Assembly (NCBI GenBank): GCA_037043455.1
Contig: JAWPHD010001124.1
Span: 62,001 to 126,000, forward strand
Length of the DNA stretch: 64,000 nt
Direction: 5' to 3'
Source: Cyrtodaria siliqua
Lineage: Eukaryota > Mollusca > Bivalvia > Adapedonta > Hiatellidae
The notes under the pieces are model-generated. The model was not told where the DNA came from, did no database searches, and saw nothing but the letters and a program-made list of their open reading frames with translations. Below are positions 10,381-21,878 of this stretch, one piece after another. Every line of letters begins with the position of its first letter. Position 1 is the first letter of the stretch. The position numbers and the translations under genes are program-made.

Positions 10381-13130
10381 TATAACCAAAACATCGTGAA
10401 AGTGACCACTACCTAACTAAAATTTTTATAGAGCAAAATTGTGACACTCATTGTGTTTGTAAGAAAGCTACGTATATAAATTTCAACCAGATTTGTTTAG
10501 ATCAATTAGAATGAAATAGAACAGCACACATATTATGCCTGCACCGGTTTACTATACATTCTATCATTATCTCATACTCCTTAGCTATATCTTCGTTTGT
10601 AATGGAGACATGCATCAAAATCCTTCTGTTGTCATCTTCATTTGTGTTTCCATTATCATTGTTATTATTATTATTATTACTATTATTATTATTACGTCTA
10701 GCTTGATAATTTAAATGAGAACCATAACACAATGAATTATTATGTTTTATGAAGTCGAATTATGAGATTCGCACCGCCACGCGGATATTGCTCCTTCTCA
10801 TAATAAATTCATGAGTATATATTTACCAGAATTTAATCAGGATTACTCTGAAAAAAGTGCAACAATGCATTCCGTGCTTTCCTTCAAATGATCATGTCAT
10901 GAAGAGTGGACTATCAATGATTCTTAGAAAGCGTTTAACTGTCTGGTTAATCTATTTAAGTTTAAGTTTCCATCATAGTTTAATGCTTGTAGGAGAGATG
11001 TATTAATGCACCGTTCACATTAATTGCCTTTAAATTGATACTTCAGTGTTAAGAACGTTCAACTGTCAGTTTTATGACTGCCAAACTCTGCTGAATTTGC
11101 CAATGAAATTACCACGGTCTCTTATCTTCGTCCGGCCAGGCGATATAGTATCCCTAATCGAGCCTAGGTTAAGAATAGCGGACTTTGTTGATATTCCTGG
11201 TGCTAAATGTTTGTCTGTACAGATAGGTCATCTGCAATTATGTAGACATAAACAACCTGCAGGTGGTGTGAGGGACTACATTGCAACTAATTGAAGATCA
11301 TAGTTCATAGGACGATAGCGAACAACTATGGCCACCAACCTGCATAGCAATTAATCAGTTTGTTTTTACTTAAAAATAACATCTTCTGATCAGTGGTTTA
11401 CACTTCCCACTGAAACACCACACGTAATTGAGTACGTGTTGTACCTGTATAAGCTACCATTGTTAAGTCATTGTGTACTTATTGTTGTTTTTATTCTTGG
11501 ATGTGAATCCAGAATCACAACCTACGTATTTGGAAAAAGTTGTTATTAATTTTATGTCACCTATTGCCTTTTGCCTATATACATAATGTATACATTTTAC
11601 TTGGTATCATTTACTTGATTTACAGTATCCGTTTTATTAGCGTGCCGGTGTTGCCTATTACATTGTTACTCATGCACATTTCTTTTCAAGTGCTTAGCTT
11701 TTAACATGTATCTTGCTCTTTGGATAATTCTGTCTGAATTATTGTCATATAGTTTCACCCAAAAGAAATGGAGTGGCCTATCACCACCACCACACAAGAT
11801 CCACGACCACGCTCGACCTATAATGTGTCGCAAAACACATCACAAACAATAAACAAACTTCTGTTTGAACGTGTCACCTATTTCCTTATTCCCAATTCAT
11901 GTTCCTTTCTTTCCTTGTTACCCTAACATGCACCTATATATTACCCACTTCCTTTTACCTTTGTTCTGTTTTTTGTGTAACCTGGAATCACGTTTTGTTA
12001 CGCGTGTCTTCTTGTTACTCTTACATAAAACTTATCAACAATATTGTTTATTATCGTTTAATATTTTCCTGTTTGTTTCCCTGTCATGCAATTTATAGTG
12101 ATAAGTTACCCAGCTATATGATTGCATGCATTTATTTATTCTACGTCACTACTTTAATTGTTGTTACAATTGGATTTTTGCTAATTTATCTTTTACCTGT
12201 CTATGTTGTTGTTTTTTAGTTGCTAAAGCCAGAGGTATAGTTAATATTAAGTCTCTGAAAGTTCCTGAATGACCAACCCTGGACTGTTCCAGCAAGCTTA
12301 TGTTTCTAGTGGTTGCATTTCGGTCATATGCTGCCCGAGGGTCTGTGACTAACGGCACGTTATTGATTAAACTTAACACATTAATAACGTTGTATGGGAA
12401 ATAGTTATTATTCTAAACTTTACTATTGATTATGATTCGCATATCCTGTGTTACACCCTGTCTGGGATTTATTTGAGAGAAAGAGAGTCAGTGTGAACTT
12501 TGATTCACTTAAAATGTAACTGTGATATATTAACGTGAAGTTAAACATCAATTAAGACTTTTGAGTTTGAAGATTGTTTTATTCCCCAAATTGCAACATG
12601 GTGGAGAATTATTCCCCATATTGCAACAATTCATAGATATTTTCTAAAGACTTCAATTTAACCGCACATCTATCAATACGCTTTCCCTTGTCTACATAGA
12701 GGAACGACCAGTTGCTATATGGGAATATCCTTACACTCAATGAATCATATTCACATTAATTCTACCAGACATTTTCTGGTATGTATTTCATTATATGTAA
12801 GGTCAACAGGTCATCTGTCGTGTAGCCAGAATTTTATTGATCAAGGTGCGACTTGACCATGGTAAACTGCCCTGAGAAATACTTAGCAAACTGGGATCTT
12901 ATTCCTGAATATATGAGTTGTTCAATGTCAACGGCGTGGTAACCTAAAACACACAGTATTTCTGAAAACTGATTTTTTTATTTATTTTTATTTATTTTAT
13001 TATTATTATTACGCCCCTCCCCACCCCTACCACACGACATACGCACAACAGAATCGTACGTGACCCAAGCGTGTGAACTTCACTTGCACAACTCTACCTT
13101 GATCACATCAATTTATCACTTAATATGCAT
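10381..13130. other. Non-coding, mostly unrecognised
   Basis: Holds a short ATT/TTA microsatellite (about 10640-10695), a T/A-rich run near 12970-13015, and otherwise unremarkable AT-rich DNA. No ORF here shows family features. Confidence 0.5.
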
Positions 13131-13139
13131 ATTTTCCTA

Positions 13140-14190
13140 CTTACTTCTTACTTTTACAAACACATGATACCCATCTTCTAATGGTATTTCATTATTCATG
13201 CTGTTTTTCCTCTTGCTTAACGTAAAAGTATAACCCATTTCTTTTGATATCTCCTTTTCAGCTACCCTTTCTTCTCGTACAACTTTATATAGTGTATCAC
13301 TAATGCATAGTCGATCTCTTCCCATTACTCTTACGTAAGCATAACAGACATTTTCGCTAACGTCTTTCTGAGGTATTTTATTATCATTATATATTTATTT
13401 TTTCGTGTTACTGTTAAATGAACGTATTACCCATATTGTATAACATTTAACAGTTGGTTTGCTTCTCATTCAACTTTAATAATATTCCGATACCCATACA
13501 TATTTCCCAACTTTCATTTACGTCGTGTAATGATATTTTATTACTCATGCATATTACCCTCTTTCCTTGTTTCTCCCACATAAGCTTATCACCCATTGTC
13601 TTTGATATCTGTCTGTATGGCTTTCTTCTCAAGCAAACTTTTAATAATATTCCAATACTCATGCATATTTTACGATTTCCATTTACTCCGTGTAATGATA
13701 ATGTATTACTCGTGCATATTACCCTCTTTTGTTGTTCCATTTTAAAATCTCTCCGTACAGTTTTCTTCTCATGCAACTTTTAATAATATTCTAAATTAAG
13801 ATCTCTCTGTATGGTTTTCTTCTCATGCAGCTTTTAATACTATACAATTTTAAAATCTCTGTGTATGGTTCTCATGCAATTTTTAAAAATATCCAGTTCT
13901 GAATCTCTATGTACATGATGTATGGTTTGCTTCTCGTGTAACTTTTAATAATATTCAATTTGAAATCTCTCAGTATGGTTTGCTTCCCATGCAACTTTTA
14001 ATAATATTCAATTTGAAATCTCTCTGTATGGTTTGCTTCTCGTGCAACTTTTTATACTATTCAACTTTAAAATCACTCTGTATGGTTCTCATGCAACTTG
14101 TAATAATATTCAATTTTGAAATCGCTATGAATGGTTTGCTTCTCTGTCAGTTTTCATGCATCTTAATAAATGATCCATCCTAAAAAACTC
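13140..14190. repeat. Degenerate tandem repeats next to the Polinton
   Basis: From about 13740 to 14150 a unit of about 55-60 bp recurs around seven times. Each unit contains TTCTCATGCAACTTTTAATA and AATCTCTCTGTATGG. Upstream (about 13480-13740) the same blocks sit inside a longer period of about 160 bp that includes CATGCATATTACCCTCTTT. ORFs in both strands here are repeat artefacts. Confidence 0.7.
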
Positions 14191-14233
14191 CCTGTATGGC
14201 TTATTACTCATCAAGTTACGTGCATATGTATAT

Positions 14234-14239
14234 AATATG
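14234..14239. repeat. Target site duplication, left (AATATG)
   Basis: AATATG lies immediately outside the left end of the Polinton and is repeated exactly at 32663-32668. Six base pairs is the usual Polinton duplication length. Confidence 0.85.
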
Positions 14240-14941
14240 AGTAGTATAGAAACTGTTTTCCCCTTGGGGTCCCCTACATGACAAGATGGCAAATGTGCGT
14301 GTTACGGCATGAACAAAAAGCTAAAATCGTCGGAAAACTGATCGGAAACAACAATCAGTTACAAGACGGGGTGGCATTGTGCTGTCAAGCCCAGCCAATA
14401 AATTTAAAACTCGTTTTGTAAACCCCCATCAGAAAAAATCCCGCCAGAACCCCAGTTTCTATATTACTCACAGGATAATTGATAATATGGCGTGCTTCTT
14501 TATTTAAATTTGAACAGGTTTACGCTTCCAGCCAAGTGGCTAACCAGATTTCAAAATAAGCGGTAAAAAAGATTTAATGCAATCAAACAGAGTCGGAAGG
14601 AACAGGACAATCATCCTCGTCATCACTATACACATCATGCTCCATCATATAATATTTCATTTTCGTGCAAGCGCATATTTTGCATTTCAAATCGAGAAGT
14701 TTTGCCTGTTTTCATTAACTTTTTTAAGATAATAATCCATTTCCGATAGTAATCGTTTTCGTTTATTAATTTGACTTGTTTTACTATCTAGAAAATCAGC
14801 ACGAATCACATCATATTTTACTTGACCTAGCTTACCTAATAGCAATAGTTTTCGATATGTATTTCTTAACTCTTCAAGTTGTTTGCATGGATCGTTTCTA
14901 CACATTTTTGTTCCATTAATAATAAGTAATATATTATATTT
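14240..14941 (+). repeat. Polinton left terminal inverted repeat
   Basis: Matches the reverse complement of about 31945-32662 with scattered substitutions and small indels. Its outer 229 bp is itself bracketed by inverted copies of the end motif (14240-14255 and 14453-14468). The inner half contains a small ORF that is also present in the right copy. Confidence 0.9.
14687..14905 (-). CDS. Small ORF inside the left terminal repeat
   Basis: Encodes 72 residues rich in Lys, Leu and Arg, containing RKLLLLGKLGQ and RKRLLSEMDYYLK. The right terminal repeat holds a 76-residue version (31969-32199). Relative to the right copy, the left copy has a 2-base length difference near its start. The shared upstream ATG is therefore out of frame here and a second ATG is used. 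Both copies read outward toward the element ends. I do not recognise the family. Keeping the frame open in both repeats suggests it was functional when the element was active. Confidence 0.45.
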   Translation of the reverse strand: MCRNDPCKQLEELRNTYRKLLLLGKLGQVKYDVIRADFLDSKTSQINKRKRLLSEMDYYLKKVNENRQNFSI

Positions 14942-14949
14942 TCATATCT

Positions 14950-15583
14950 TTAACGCACTTTTATCTCTTGAATGTCCTTAAACGGTGCCCAACTATTAAA
15001 ATCCACATTGTAACCTTCCATTTAACTAATGCTAATTTCTTTTTATAGTCACGTCGTATTACTTTTTCGGTTCTAAATACTTCTTGATCAGCTTTAAACA
15101 TTTCCAATTAATAGAAGCTTCCATCAATGTTTTGGTTGTTCAAATCTTTTATTTTGTACGTCACAGGAGTTGTATATTGAATTTCACCAATAACAAATAT
15201 TTCTTCGGTCCAATTCGGAGTATAACCTTTTTCAAACGTTCTTTTATATTTGCTAATTCTAACCTTGTCTCCTATTTTGAACTTTGGCAAAGCTTTATTA
15301 ATTTTCATCTTTCCAAACAAGTTGAAATACACTATTCCTTTATTTTTCACATCACTGGCCTCAATCGGTGTCATTTTAATAATGTTTTGTATTATTGTAT
15401 TTACCAACCTGTACCACGTCTAAATATGTATTTGTATTGTTTACCGTGAAATATTTCCACATCCTCACTTTTAATGTTCTATTAAATCGTTCAATTACTA
15501 CAGCTTTTCCGAAATTAAGCGTGTGATACATTTTAATGTTATTATCAGCAAGAAATTGCTTAAATGTCTTGTTATAAAACTCC
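14950..15583 (-). pseudogene. Polinton integrase, C-terminal half (split by LINE)
   Basis: Carries the end of the RNase H-fold catalytic core and the C-terminal region. The core includes the conserved glutamate in VIERFNRTLK (about 15480-15510). A basic stretch with KFKIGDKVRISKYKR follows, then a terminal chromodomain-like segment (EKVIRRDYKKKLALVKW, about 15010-15070) that ends at a stop at 14950. An in-frame stop at 15108 and frameshifts near 15400 and 15030 break it. The N-terminal half is at 20624-20924, beyond the LINE. The enzyme would insert element DNA and make the 6-bp duplication. Confidence 0.85.
15573..15583. repeat. LINE target site duplication, left
   Basis: TATAAAACTCC at 15573-15583 is repeated exactly at 20624-20634. 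Both copies encode the same integrase residues (Glu-Phe-Tyr) on the minus strand, which shows where the gene was cut. Confidence 0.85.
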
Positions 15584-15909
15584 GAATGTGCGTGTATCAT
15601 GACAAACCCGAGTTGAACTCATATTGAATTATGTTTTTGTTGAATTTGCTGTTTTCTCTCAATGATAATTGTGAAGTGCGTGCGAGAACACATTGCATAG
15701 TGACGTTATACTGACCGTTACCTGTAGCTGATAAATGTTTAGTCAGATTAATTGTCGAGTGTTGGTACTGCAGTATATTACCAGTTATTCAAATGCTTAT
15801 TATATAATAAGTAATTACTATATATGTTTTTCGATAATCTTAATGAACCTTTCAATGGTATATACATGTAAAATATAACTATTAGTATATAAAAACACCG
15901 AGTAAGTGC

Positions 15910-16480
15910 ACCTATATGTGTGTATGTGTGTGTATGTATGTATGTGTGTATGTATGTATACATGTGTGTGTATGTATGTGTGTGTATGTGTATATATATT
16001 TATGTATCTGTGTATATGTATATGTGTGTGTATATATGTGTATAGGTGTGCATATGTGTGTGTGCATATGTGTGTATGTATGTGTATATATGTATGTGTA
16101 TATGTATGTGTACGTATGTGTATGTGTATGTGTATGTATATATATATATATATGTATATCATTGTCGTTGGCGTATGTACGAGTGTACGCGAATATTTGC
16201 ACTCATGTGTAGATGCGTATTAATGAATACATATATGCAGGTTTACGTGTATGTGCATGTAGATGTATATGTGTGTAGGCATGTGTGTATATGTATTTAT
16301 GTATGTGTGTATATGTGTATATGTGTACGTGTATATACATATGTGTATATATATGTATGTATATGTATATATATATATGTGTGTATGTGTTGTGTGAATG
16401 TGGTTTATATGTGTGTGTTTGTATATACGTGTACATATGCGTATGAATACATTTGTGTGCATGCATATGGGAGTGTAAAT
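15910..16480. repeat. TG/TATG-rich microsatellite in the LINE 5' region
   Basis: About 570 bp dominated by TG, TATG and TGTA steps. All long ORFs here on both strands (Tyr/Val/Cys or Thr/His/Ile strings) are low-complexity artefacts. The tract lies between the left target duplication and the LINE start codon, so it arose within the inserted DNA. Confidence 0.9.
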
Positions 16481-16872
16481 GTAGATTATTGTTATTATTT
16501 TCATTTACAATTGTATACTGGTTTTCTTTTGCTTTTTGTTATTGATTTTTTTTGATTTGTTATAATCCGTTCTAATTATGTAGCATTATTTGAAAGACAT
16601 GTCTATATAAATTGTGTATTTTTTTTTTTTTAAAAAAATTGGTCTCCGGCTGGTACACAAATATCCTACTATAATGATAATCATTATTATATTTTTTCTA
16701 TTAACTCAGATTTTCCACGAGTGTGTGTTCTCGTGTCTTTTCATCGTTCCTTCAGTATCTTCTTTTAACTTCTTTTAATCCTGCTGTGTGTTGATGTTTA
16801 GCTTGGAGTCGTTGTCACGGTACCTAAATTGCCGATTGTCTAATCCTAGTTTCAGAACAGTTTTATTACCTA

Positions 16873-19800
16873 ATGGGTAACGACATAAGTGCATGGAGGA
16901 TGGCAATCGGACATTTTTATAACAGGTCTAGTCGCATGTTATTTTCTGAAGTGTTTAAATGTAATTCAGTTTTGATAGACTTTATTCTTACATTGAACAT
17001 GTTTAAAACCTATATCACTCCTTACGTTAGTCTGTGTCTCATTGTTCTTGGCAGAAGCATTCTTAATTTAACGTTTGCAACAACTGTTCTGTTGCTTGTT
17101 ATTATGTCTGGAGATGTTGCTGAAAACCCCGGTCCTGATCAAAACAATAGTGAAATACAACACAGTTTATCCGTAGCACACCTCAATATTAGAAGTATAC
17201 GAAACAAAATCGAATATATAGAACATAATCTTCTTGATTTTGACATACTTTGTTTTACTGAAACACATTTAACATTTGATGTAAGTAATGAATTTTTGCA
17301 GTTAGAGCGATTCTGTAATTATCGTTTGGATAAATCTGCGCATTCTAGCGGGCTTTTAACGTATGTCTCTAAATTATTAGTGGCTAAACGCAAACCTGAA
17401 TTAGAAAACCCCTCAATTGACGCAGTTTGGGTAGAAATTAAGTATGATAAAAATGAAATTTTAATTTGCAATGTTTATCGTCCACCAAATACACCTGTTC
17501 TTTTTTGGACTAATTTAAACATATCGATCGAAAAAGCGTTAGATGTATTCAAAAATATCATTATTGTTGGTGACATAAATGAAGATCAGTTAAATGCTAA
17601 TAATAGGCATTTGGCAAATATTATGATTCTAAACAACCTTTCAAATGTCATACTAGAACCCACTAGAATAACAAACACATCAGCAACGTTAATTGATCCC
17701 ATTCTGATTTCTGATTCGCTTATTTCATTAAACGCGGGAGCAATAGACGTCCCTCCAGAAGTAAGTGATCACAAAATCACGTTTGTATTTGTTCCATTTT
17801 CTAAAGTCTTACATCCGACCTTAAAACGAAGGGTATGGTCCTACAACAATGGGAATTATGATAAACTGAATGAAATGATAAGCACAACTAATTGGGATTT
17901 TATTGATACCGTTTCTGTGAATGAGGCATGCGATCGTTTCTCTGATATTGTCTTAAAGTAAATGAATGAATGCATTCCCTCCAAAGATGTAACAATTAGA
18001 CCAAATGACAAGCCATGGTACGACTCAGAAATAAGACGATATTCACGACAGCGCGACAGACAAAAGACAAACGCAATACGAACACAAAGAACAGAACACT
18101 GGTTAAAATACAAGCTTCTTAGAAATAAAGTAAATAACCTAAAGAAATAGGCCAAAGAACAATATTTTGATAATATGGAAAATTTAATATCAGAAAGTAG
18201 CCGGTCTAATCCAAAACTTTACTGGAAATTACTCAAACAGTTAGTTAAGTCTAATAAAAACTCTGAAAATATTCCCCCATTAAAAACCACATCTTCGAAC
18301 GGCGAAGAAGAGTATTATTTCAGTGATATAGATAAAGCTAATTGTTTAAACAACTATTTTGTTTCTATTTCTTCAATACATGAGAATGAAGATAATGTCC
18401 AACTTCCAGAATGTACTCTTAAAACACAAAATACTTTTACAGATATGCAAATTAACGAAACTGAAATTGTAGATATAATTTCTACATTAAATCCAAATAA
18501 AGCAGTTGGTGAGGACAAAATAAGCCACAAAATTTTACAAAATACAAAACACTCTATTTCTAAACCTCTGGCATTATTGTTTAATAAATCACTCACTGAA
18601 TGTAAATTTCCAGATAAATGGAAATTTGCCATTATAATGTCACTTTTTAAGAAAGGAAACTTAAACTTAGCCTCAAATTACAGACCAATAGCGTTGTTAA
18701 GTTGTATTGGTAAATTAATGGAAAGGGTTGTTTATAAACACTTGTATAATTTTTTCATTGAAAATAATCTTATTTATAAGTTGCAGTCCGGCTTTTTAAA
18801 AGGCCATTCTACTGTTTATCAACTGATTGATATGTATCACCAAATTTGTCAAGGTATTGATGCTAACCAATTCACATGTATAATTTTCTGTGATGTGTCG
18901 AAGGCATTTGATCGTGTATGGACCAAAGGCCTACTTTTTAAACTCAGACAAAATGGTATTAATGGCAATATGCTAAAATGGATCGAAAGTTTTTTAACAG
19001 AACGCACTCAAAAGGTATTTATCGGTTCAAGTTACTCGAACATTAAAGGGACATCTGCTGGTGTCCCTCAAGGGTCAGTATTGGGTCCATTATTGTTTCT
19101 TATATATATCAACGACATTGCTGACAATCTTCTTAGTATAACTCGTATTTTTGCAGATGATACATCTCTTGCAAGTACTTCGTCTAATATTGCAGATCTT
19201 GAGGGAATATTAAATCACGATCTTAATATTATATCTGCTTGGTCTAAACAGTGGCTTGTTGATTTTAATCCAACTAAAACTGAAGCTATTATTTTTACTC
19301 TCAGAAGACATATACAACAACCCTCGTTGATTTTTAATAATATGCCAGTTAATTTTGTTGAACACCATAAACACTTGGGTTTAACGTTTAGTCATGACGG
19401 TAAATGGCACGAACATATTACCAATATTACTACGTCAGCCTCTAAAATATTAGGAATGATGCGGAAAATAAAGTTTTTAATCAATCGTAAAGCTTTAAAC
19501 CAAATATATTTATCGTTTTTGAGACCAATACTTGAATATGCTTCTGTTATTTGGGACGGCTGCACACAATACGAAAAAGACACTTTAGAAAAAATTCAAC
19601 ATGAAGCAGCTCGCATCGTCACTGGATTAACACGATCAACGTCTATTCGTAATTTATATACCGAAATTGGGTGGTTATCATTAGAAGATAGAAGAAAATA
19701 CCAAAAATTAATAATTGCTTATAATGTTAAAGCTGGTTATTTGCCCGATTTTTTTTCAAACTTATTCCCTGACATAGTTGGCAGAGTTGCCCCTTACAAC

Positions 19801-20322
19801 TTAAGAAATTCAAATGATTACGTATCTATTCACACGAGAACGCAGCTATTTAGTAATTCGTTTATTCCCTCGTGTATATCGTTATGGAATACAATACCTG
19901 AACATATACGAAATGCAGACTCTCTTTCTGCTTTTAAAACTCTTATTACAAATCAATACTTTAATCCGCCCAAAATACCTATTTTTTATTTTTCCGGAAT
20001 TCGTAGATTGTCTGTATATCATGCACGGATAAGAAACAAATGCAGTAACCTGAAATATGATTTGTTTATAAACAAAATCAAAGAAAACGCAACCTGTGAG
20101 AAGTGTTGGCATGAAAACGAGGACGCCGAACATTATTTTATGCAATGTTCGTTTTATTTAAATGAACGACTTCGTCTTTTTCATGCTACCCGTCAATTTC
20201 ACCCGCTCAGCGTTCGTGTATTTTTATTTGGAAAAGATAGTTATACAGATAAAGATAATAGCACTATTTTTAATCATGTTCAAATATACATTAAAGATAC
20301 TAAACGATTTGATAACGACTAG
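16873..20322 (+). pseudogene. LINE polyprotein: endonuclease and reverse transcriptase (two in-frame stops)
   Basis: One frame from ATG 16873 to 20322, interrupted only by TAA at 17959 and TAG at 18148, so only lightly decayed. Residues about 1-80 are hydrophobic and end in the 2A-like motif GDVAENPGP (17110-17136). The endonuclease follows with LSVAHLNIRS, FTETHL, NVYRPPN, VGDIN and SDHK blocks. The RT (after 18175) has NYRPIALLS, FCDVSKAFDRVW, GVPQGSVLGPLLF, the catalytic FADDTS (about 19150) and KHLGL. A C-terminal C-x2-C-x7-H-x4-C finger begins CEKC (about 20098). The protein would nick DNA and prime reverse transcription at the target. Confidence 0.9.
17110..17136 (+). other. 2A-like ribosome-skipping motif (variant)
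   Basis: GDVAENPGP follows a hydrophobic N-terminal stretch. Canonical 2A is D-(V/I)-E-x-N-P-G-P; here the conserved Glu is Ala and Glu occupies the x position. 2A sequences are known in APE-type LINEs, where they separate or target the N-terminal peptide. Whether this variant is active is unknown. Confidence 0.75.
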
Positions 20323-20623
20323 ACATGATATACACTGTTATGTGACAACCGCTCGGGGCAGGATCCTACAACCACAGCATCATCACTCATTCCTTCTTGT
20401 TTAGTTTTTCCTAGAACTTTATTCTACTTACTCCTCTTTTTTTTCTTTTTCTTTCGTTCATCGAAAAATGTATTTGAATATTTTATGTTAATTGTATTGC
20501 CATCTTGTTAGCTGTTAATTACAATATTGTTGGGACGGGCCTTTATTAATGTTGGAAGAACTTGTGGCCCAACCCTTTTGCTTGTATATAGAAGAAAAGC
20601 AATAAAATATGTTTAAAGTAAAG

Positions 20624-20924
20624 TATAAAACTCCACATCCTGATCAACCCAAAGCAATTTACAGAGTCTTCCTGTACTTATAATCTTTTGGAAAGTTTAA
20701 GTAATTTCTATACCAGTTGTATTTGGAACTGGAATAACCCAAGCAAATTTATTAAATACCTCAATAATAGTGAGCAGGTATTTTACACCTTTATTATATT
20801 TTGAAAACGATTGCATATCAACCAAATCAGCCGACCATATTTTATCAATTTCATTAACAATCACATGGCGTTGAGTGAACTTTCTTCGTATAGGTTTGTG
20901 AAGTTCATCGGCTAGCTTATCAAT
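20624..20924 (-). pseudogene. Polinton integrase, N-terminal half (split by LINE)
   Basis: The minus-strand frame starts near 20924 with LADELHKPIRRKFTQR. It continues through the first catalytic aspartate in WSADLVDM (about 20825) and then GVKYLLTIIEVF and KFAWVIP. After an in-frame stop near 20705 and a shift, WVDQ supplies the second aspartate (about 20645). Together with the glutamate at about 15500 this completes the D-D-E triad. The LINE therefore landed just after the second aspartate. The preceding gene (PLA2-like) ends only 6 bases away, so there is little room for an extra N-terminal zinc domain in this copy. Confidence 0.82.
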
Positions 20925-20929
20925 TCATC

Positions 20930-21403
20930 TCAACGCCTTTTCTCGTTTTTTGATGCTCCAAGTCCTAGTTTATATTTTGCACTACTTACGGGCTTGACTA
21001 CCAAAATCTTGGCGATTTTTCCTCCAAGTGATTTGGATATGCTTGTTTTTAAACCGGCCAGCATGTTTTTATCGCACATTGATTTATTACTAGGACTTTC
21101 GTCATAACAGTAATCATGATCTTTGCAAATAGCATCTAACTCATTTGATGGTTCTCCACTGTCAAGCGTATTACCGGGACCGCAATATTTATAACCAGGA
21201 ATTGTTAGCTCTTTTTGGGGCAACAAAGGGATCAAAGCTTTCTGAATATCAATACTTTCACCTTGTGTACTTTTAACAAATTGTGTTTTATTACTACCAC
21301 AAGATGCGCAAGTTGCTTTTAACGTTCTTCTTCCATTGTTTGTTAGAATATACTGAGGATTGACATTTTCAGTCATAATCTTTTCTTTAACATAGTAACT
21401 CAT
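20930..21403 (-). CDS. Phospholipase A2-like virion protein
   Basis: An intact 157-codon frame starting at ATG 21403. Residues about 31-40 contain [11 protein letters not shown], a zinc-ribbon-like C-x2-C. Residues about 68-112 are PLA2-like: the calcium loop YKYCGPGN, then the catalytic pair in [10 protein letters not shown]. This arrangement resembles the PLA2 domain of parvovirus VP1, which breaches endosomal membranes during entry. In an integrated viral element it most likely sits in a minor virion protein. The rest is basic and lysine-rich. The promoter-like block 21404-21419 precedes it. It is one of the few unbroken virion-type genes here. Function is inferred from motifs only. Confidence 0.72.
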   Translation of the reverse strand: MSYYVKEKIMTENVNPQYILTNNGRRTLKATCASCGSNKTQFVKSTQGESIDIQKALIPLLPQKELTIPGYKYCGPGNTLDSGEPSNELDAICKDHDYCYDESPSNKSMCDKNMLAGLKTSISKSLGGKIAKILVVKPVSSAKYKLGLGASKNEKRR

Positions 21404-21419
21404 ATATAATATGATTAGA
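21404..21419 (-). promoter_or_regulatory. Late-promoter-like motif before the PLA2-like gene
   Basis: Reads TCTAATCATATTATAT directly before ATG. Four other virion-type genes have the same TCTA(A/C) start 16-19 bases upstream of their ATG. Confidence 0.6.
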
Positions 21420-21470
21420 CTAAACGTTTACAAAGTATGATTTTATAATGTTTTCATTTCCCATGGGTTT

Positions 21471-21878
21471 TTAAGGTTCTAATATTTTATAAAGAATATC
21501 GTACACACTGTTTCCTTCTTGCAATGTTTTAATGAAGAATAAACAGAAATATCCGCATAAGACTCTTGTTTTATCTTGATACTGAATTGTGTCGTATTTT
21601 GTGTTGGTCATATACGTTAAAACTTCTTTTGGTGGACTTAGACCAAACGGATCAAAATAATACTCATTACAGTAGCAAGTCCAGCGTGTACCAGGTCCAG
21701 TATAATCATCAAGATTAATAATACCGCATTCTTGTTTATTTTGTTTTGTCGGTAATTTGTTCTTGCTAAACACTCCACTGAATTTCTGTATACCTAACCG
21801 GTTAACCCACTTTATTATGTCTAAGTTAGTGATAGGCTCGTTTTTAAAAAATAACTTTCTTTTACGAATGGGATACTT
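21471..21878 (-). pseudogene. Adenain-like cysteine protease (maturation protease), defective
   Basis: The open frame runs from a stop at 21879 to 21471, with the first Met only at 21773. Upstream coding (ITNLDIIKWVNRLGI) is protease-like, so the true start is lost, probably by a frameshift near 21860. Recognisable parts are ECGIINLDDYTGPG, FDPFGLSPPKEV, the oxyanion Gln in IQYQD and the catalytic Cys in LCGYFC. The position after GPGT that should carry the catalytic His is Arg (GPGTRW), one CAC-to-CGC change away. The family cleaves capsid precursors during maturation. The 5' end overlaps the preceding gene. Confidence 0.8.

Larger units (their letters stand above)
15584..20623 (+). mobile_element. 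CR1/L2-like LINE nested in the Polinton integrase
   Basis: A 5,040-bp insert with an 11-bp target duplication. It holds a 5' region of about 1.3 kb that includes a long TG/TA-rich tract, one coding frame (16873-20322) with apurinic endonuclease and RT domains, and a 3' UTR of about 300 bp. The 3' UTR has an AATAAA at 20601 and a short GTTTAAAGTAAAG tail instead of a long poly(A). Clade is judged from domain order, the short 3' tail and the 2A-like N-terminus. It is probably close to full length. Confidence 0.88.

Noticed and set aside
13137..13783. ORFs on both strands in the tandem repeats
   Set aside because: Produced by the periodic repeat; both strands stay open for the same reason.
15912..16504. 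Several overlapping ORFs of 85-170 codons on both strands
   Set aside because: They are translations of a TG/TATG microsatellite (Tyr-Val-Cys or Thr-His-Ile strings) with no protein-like composition.
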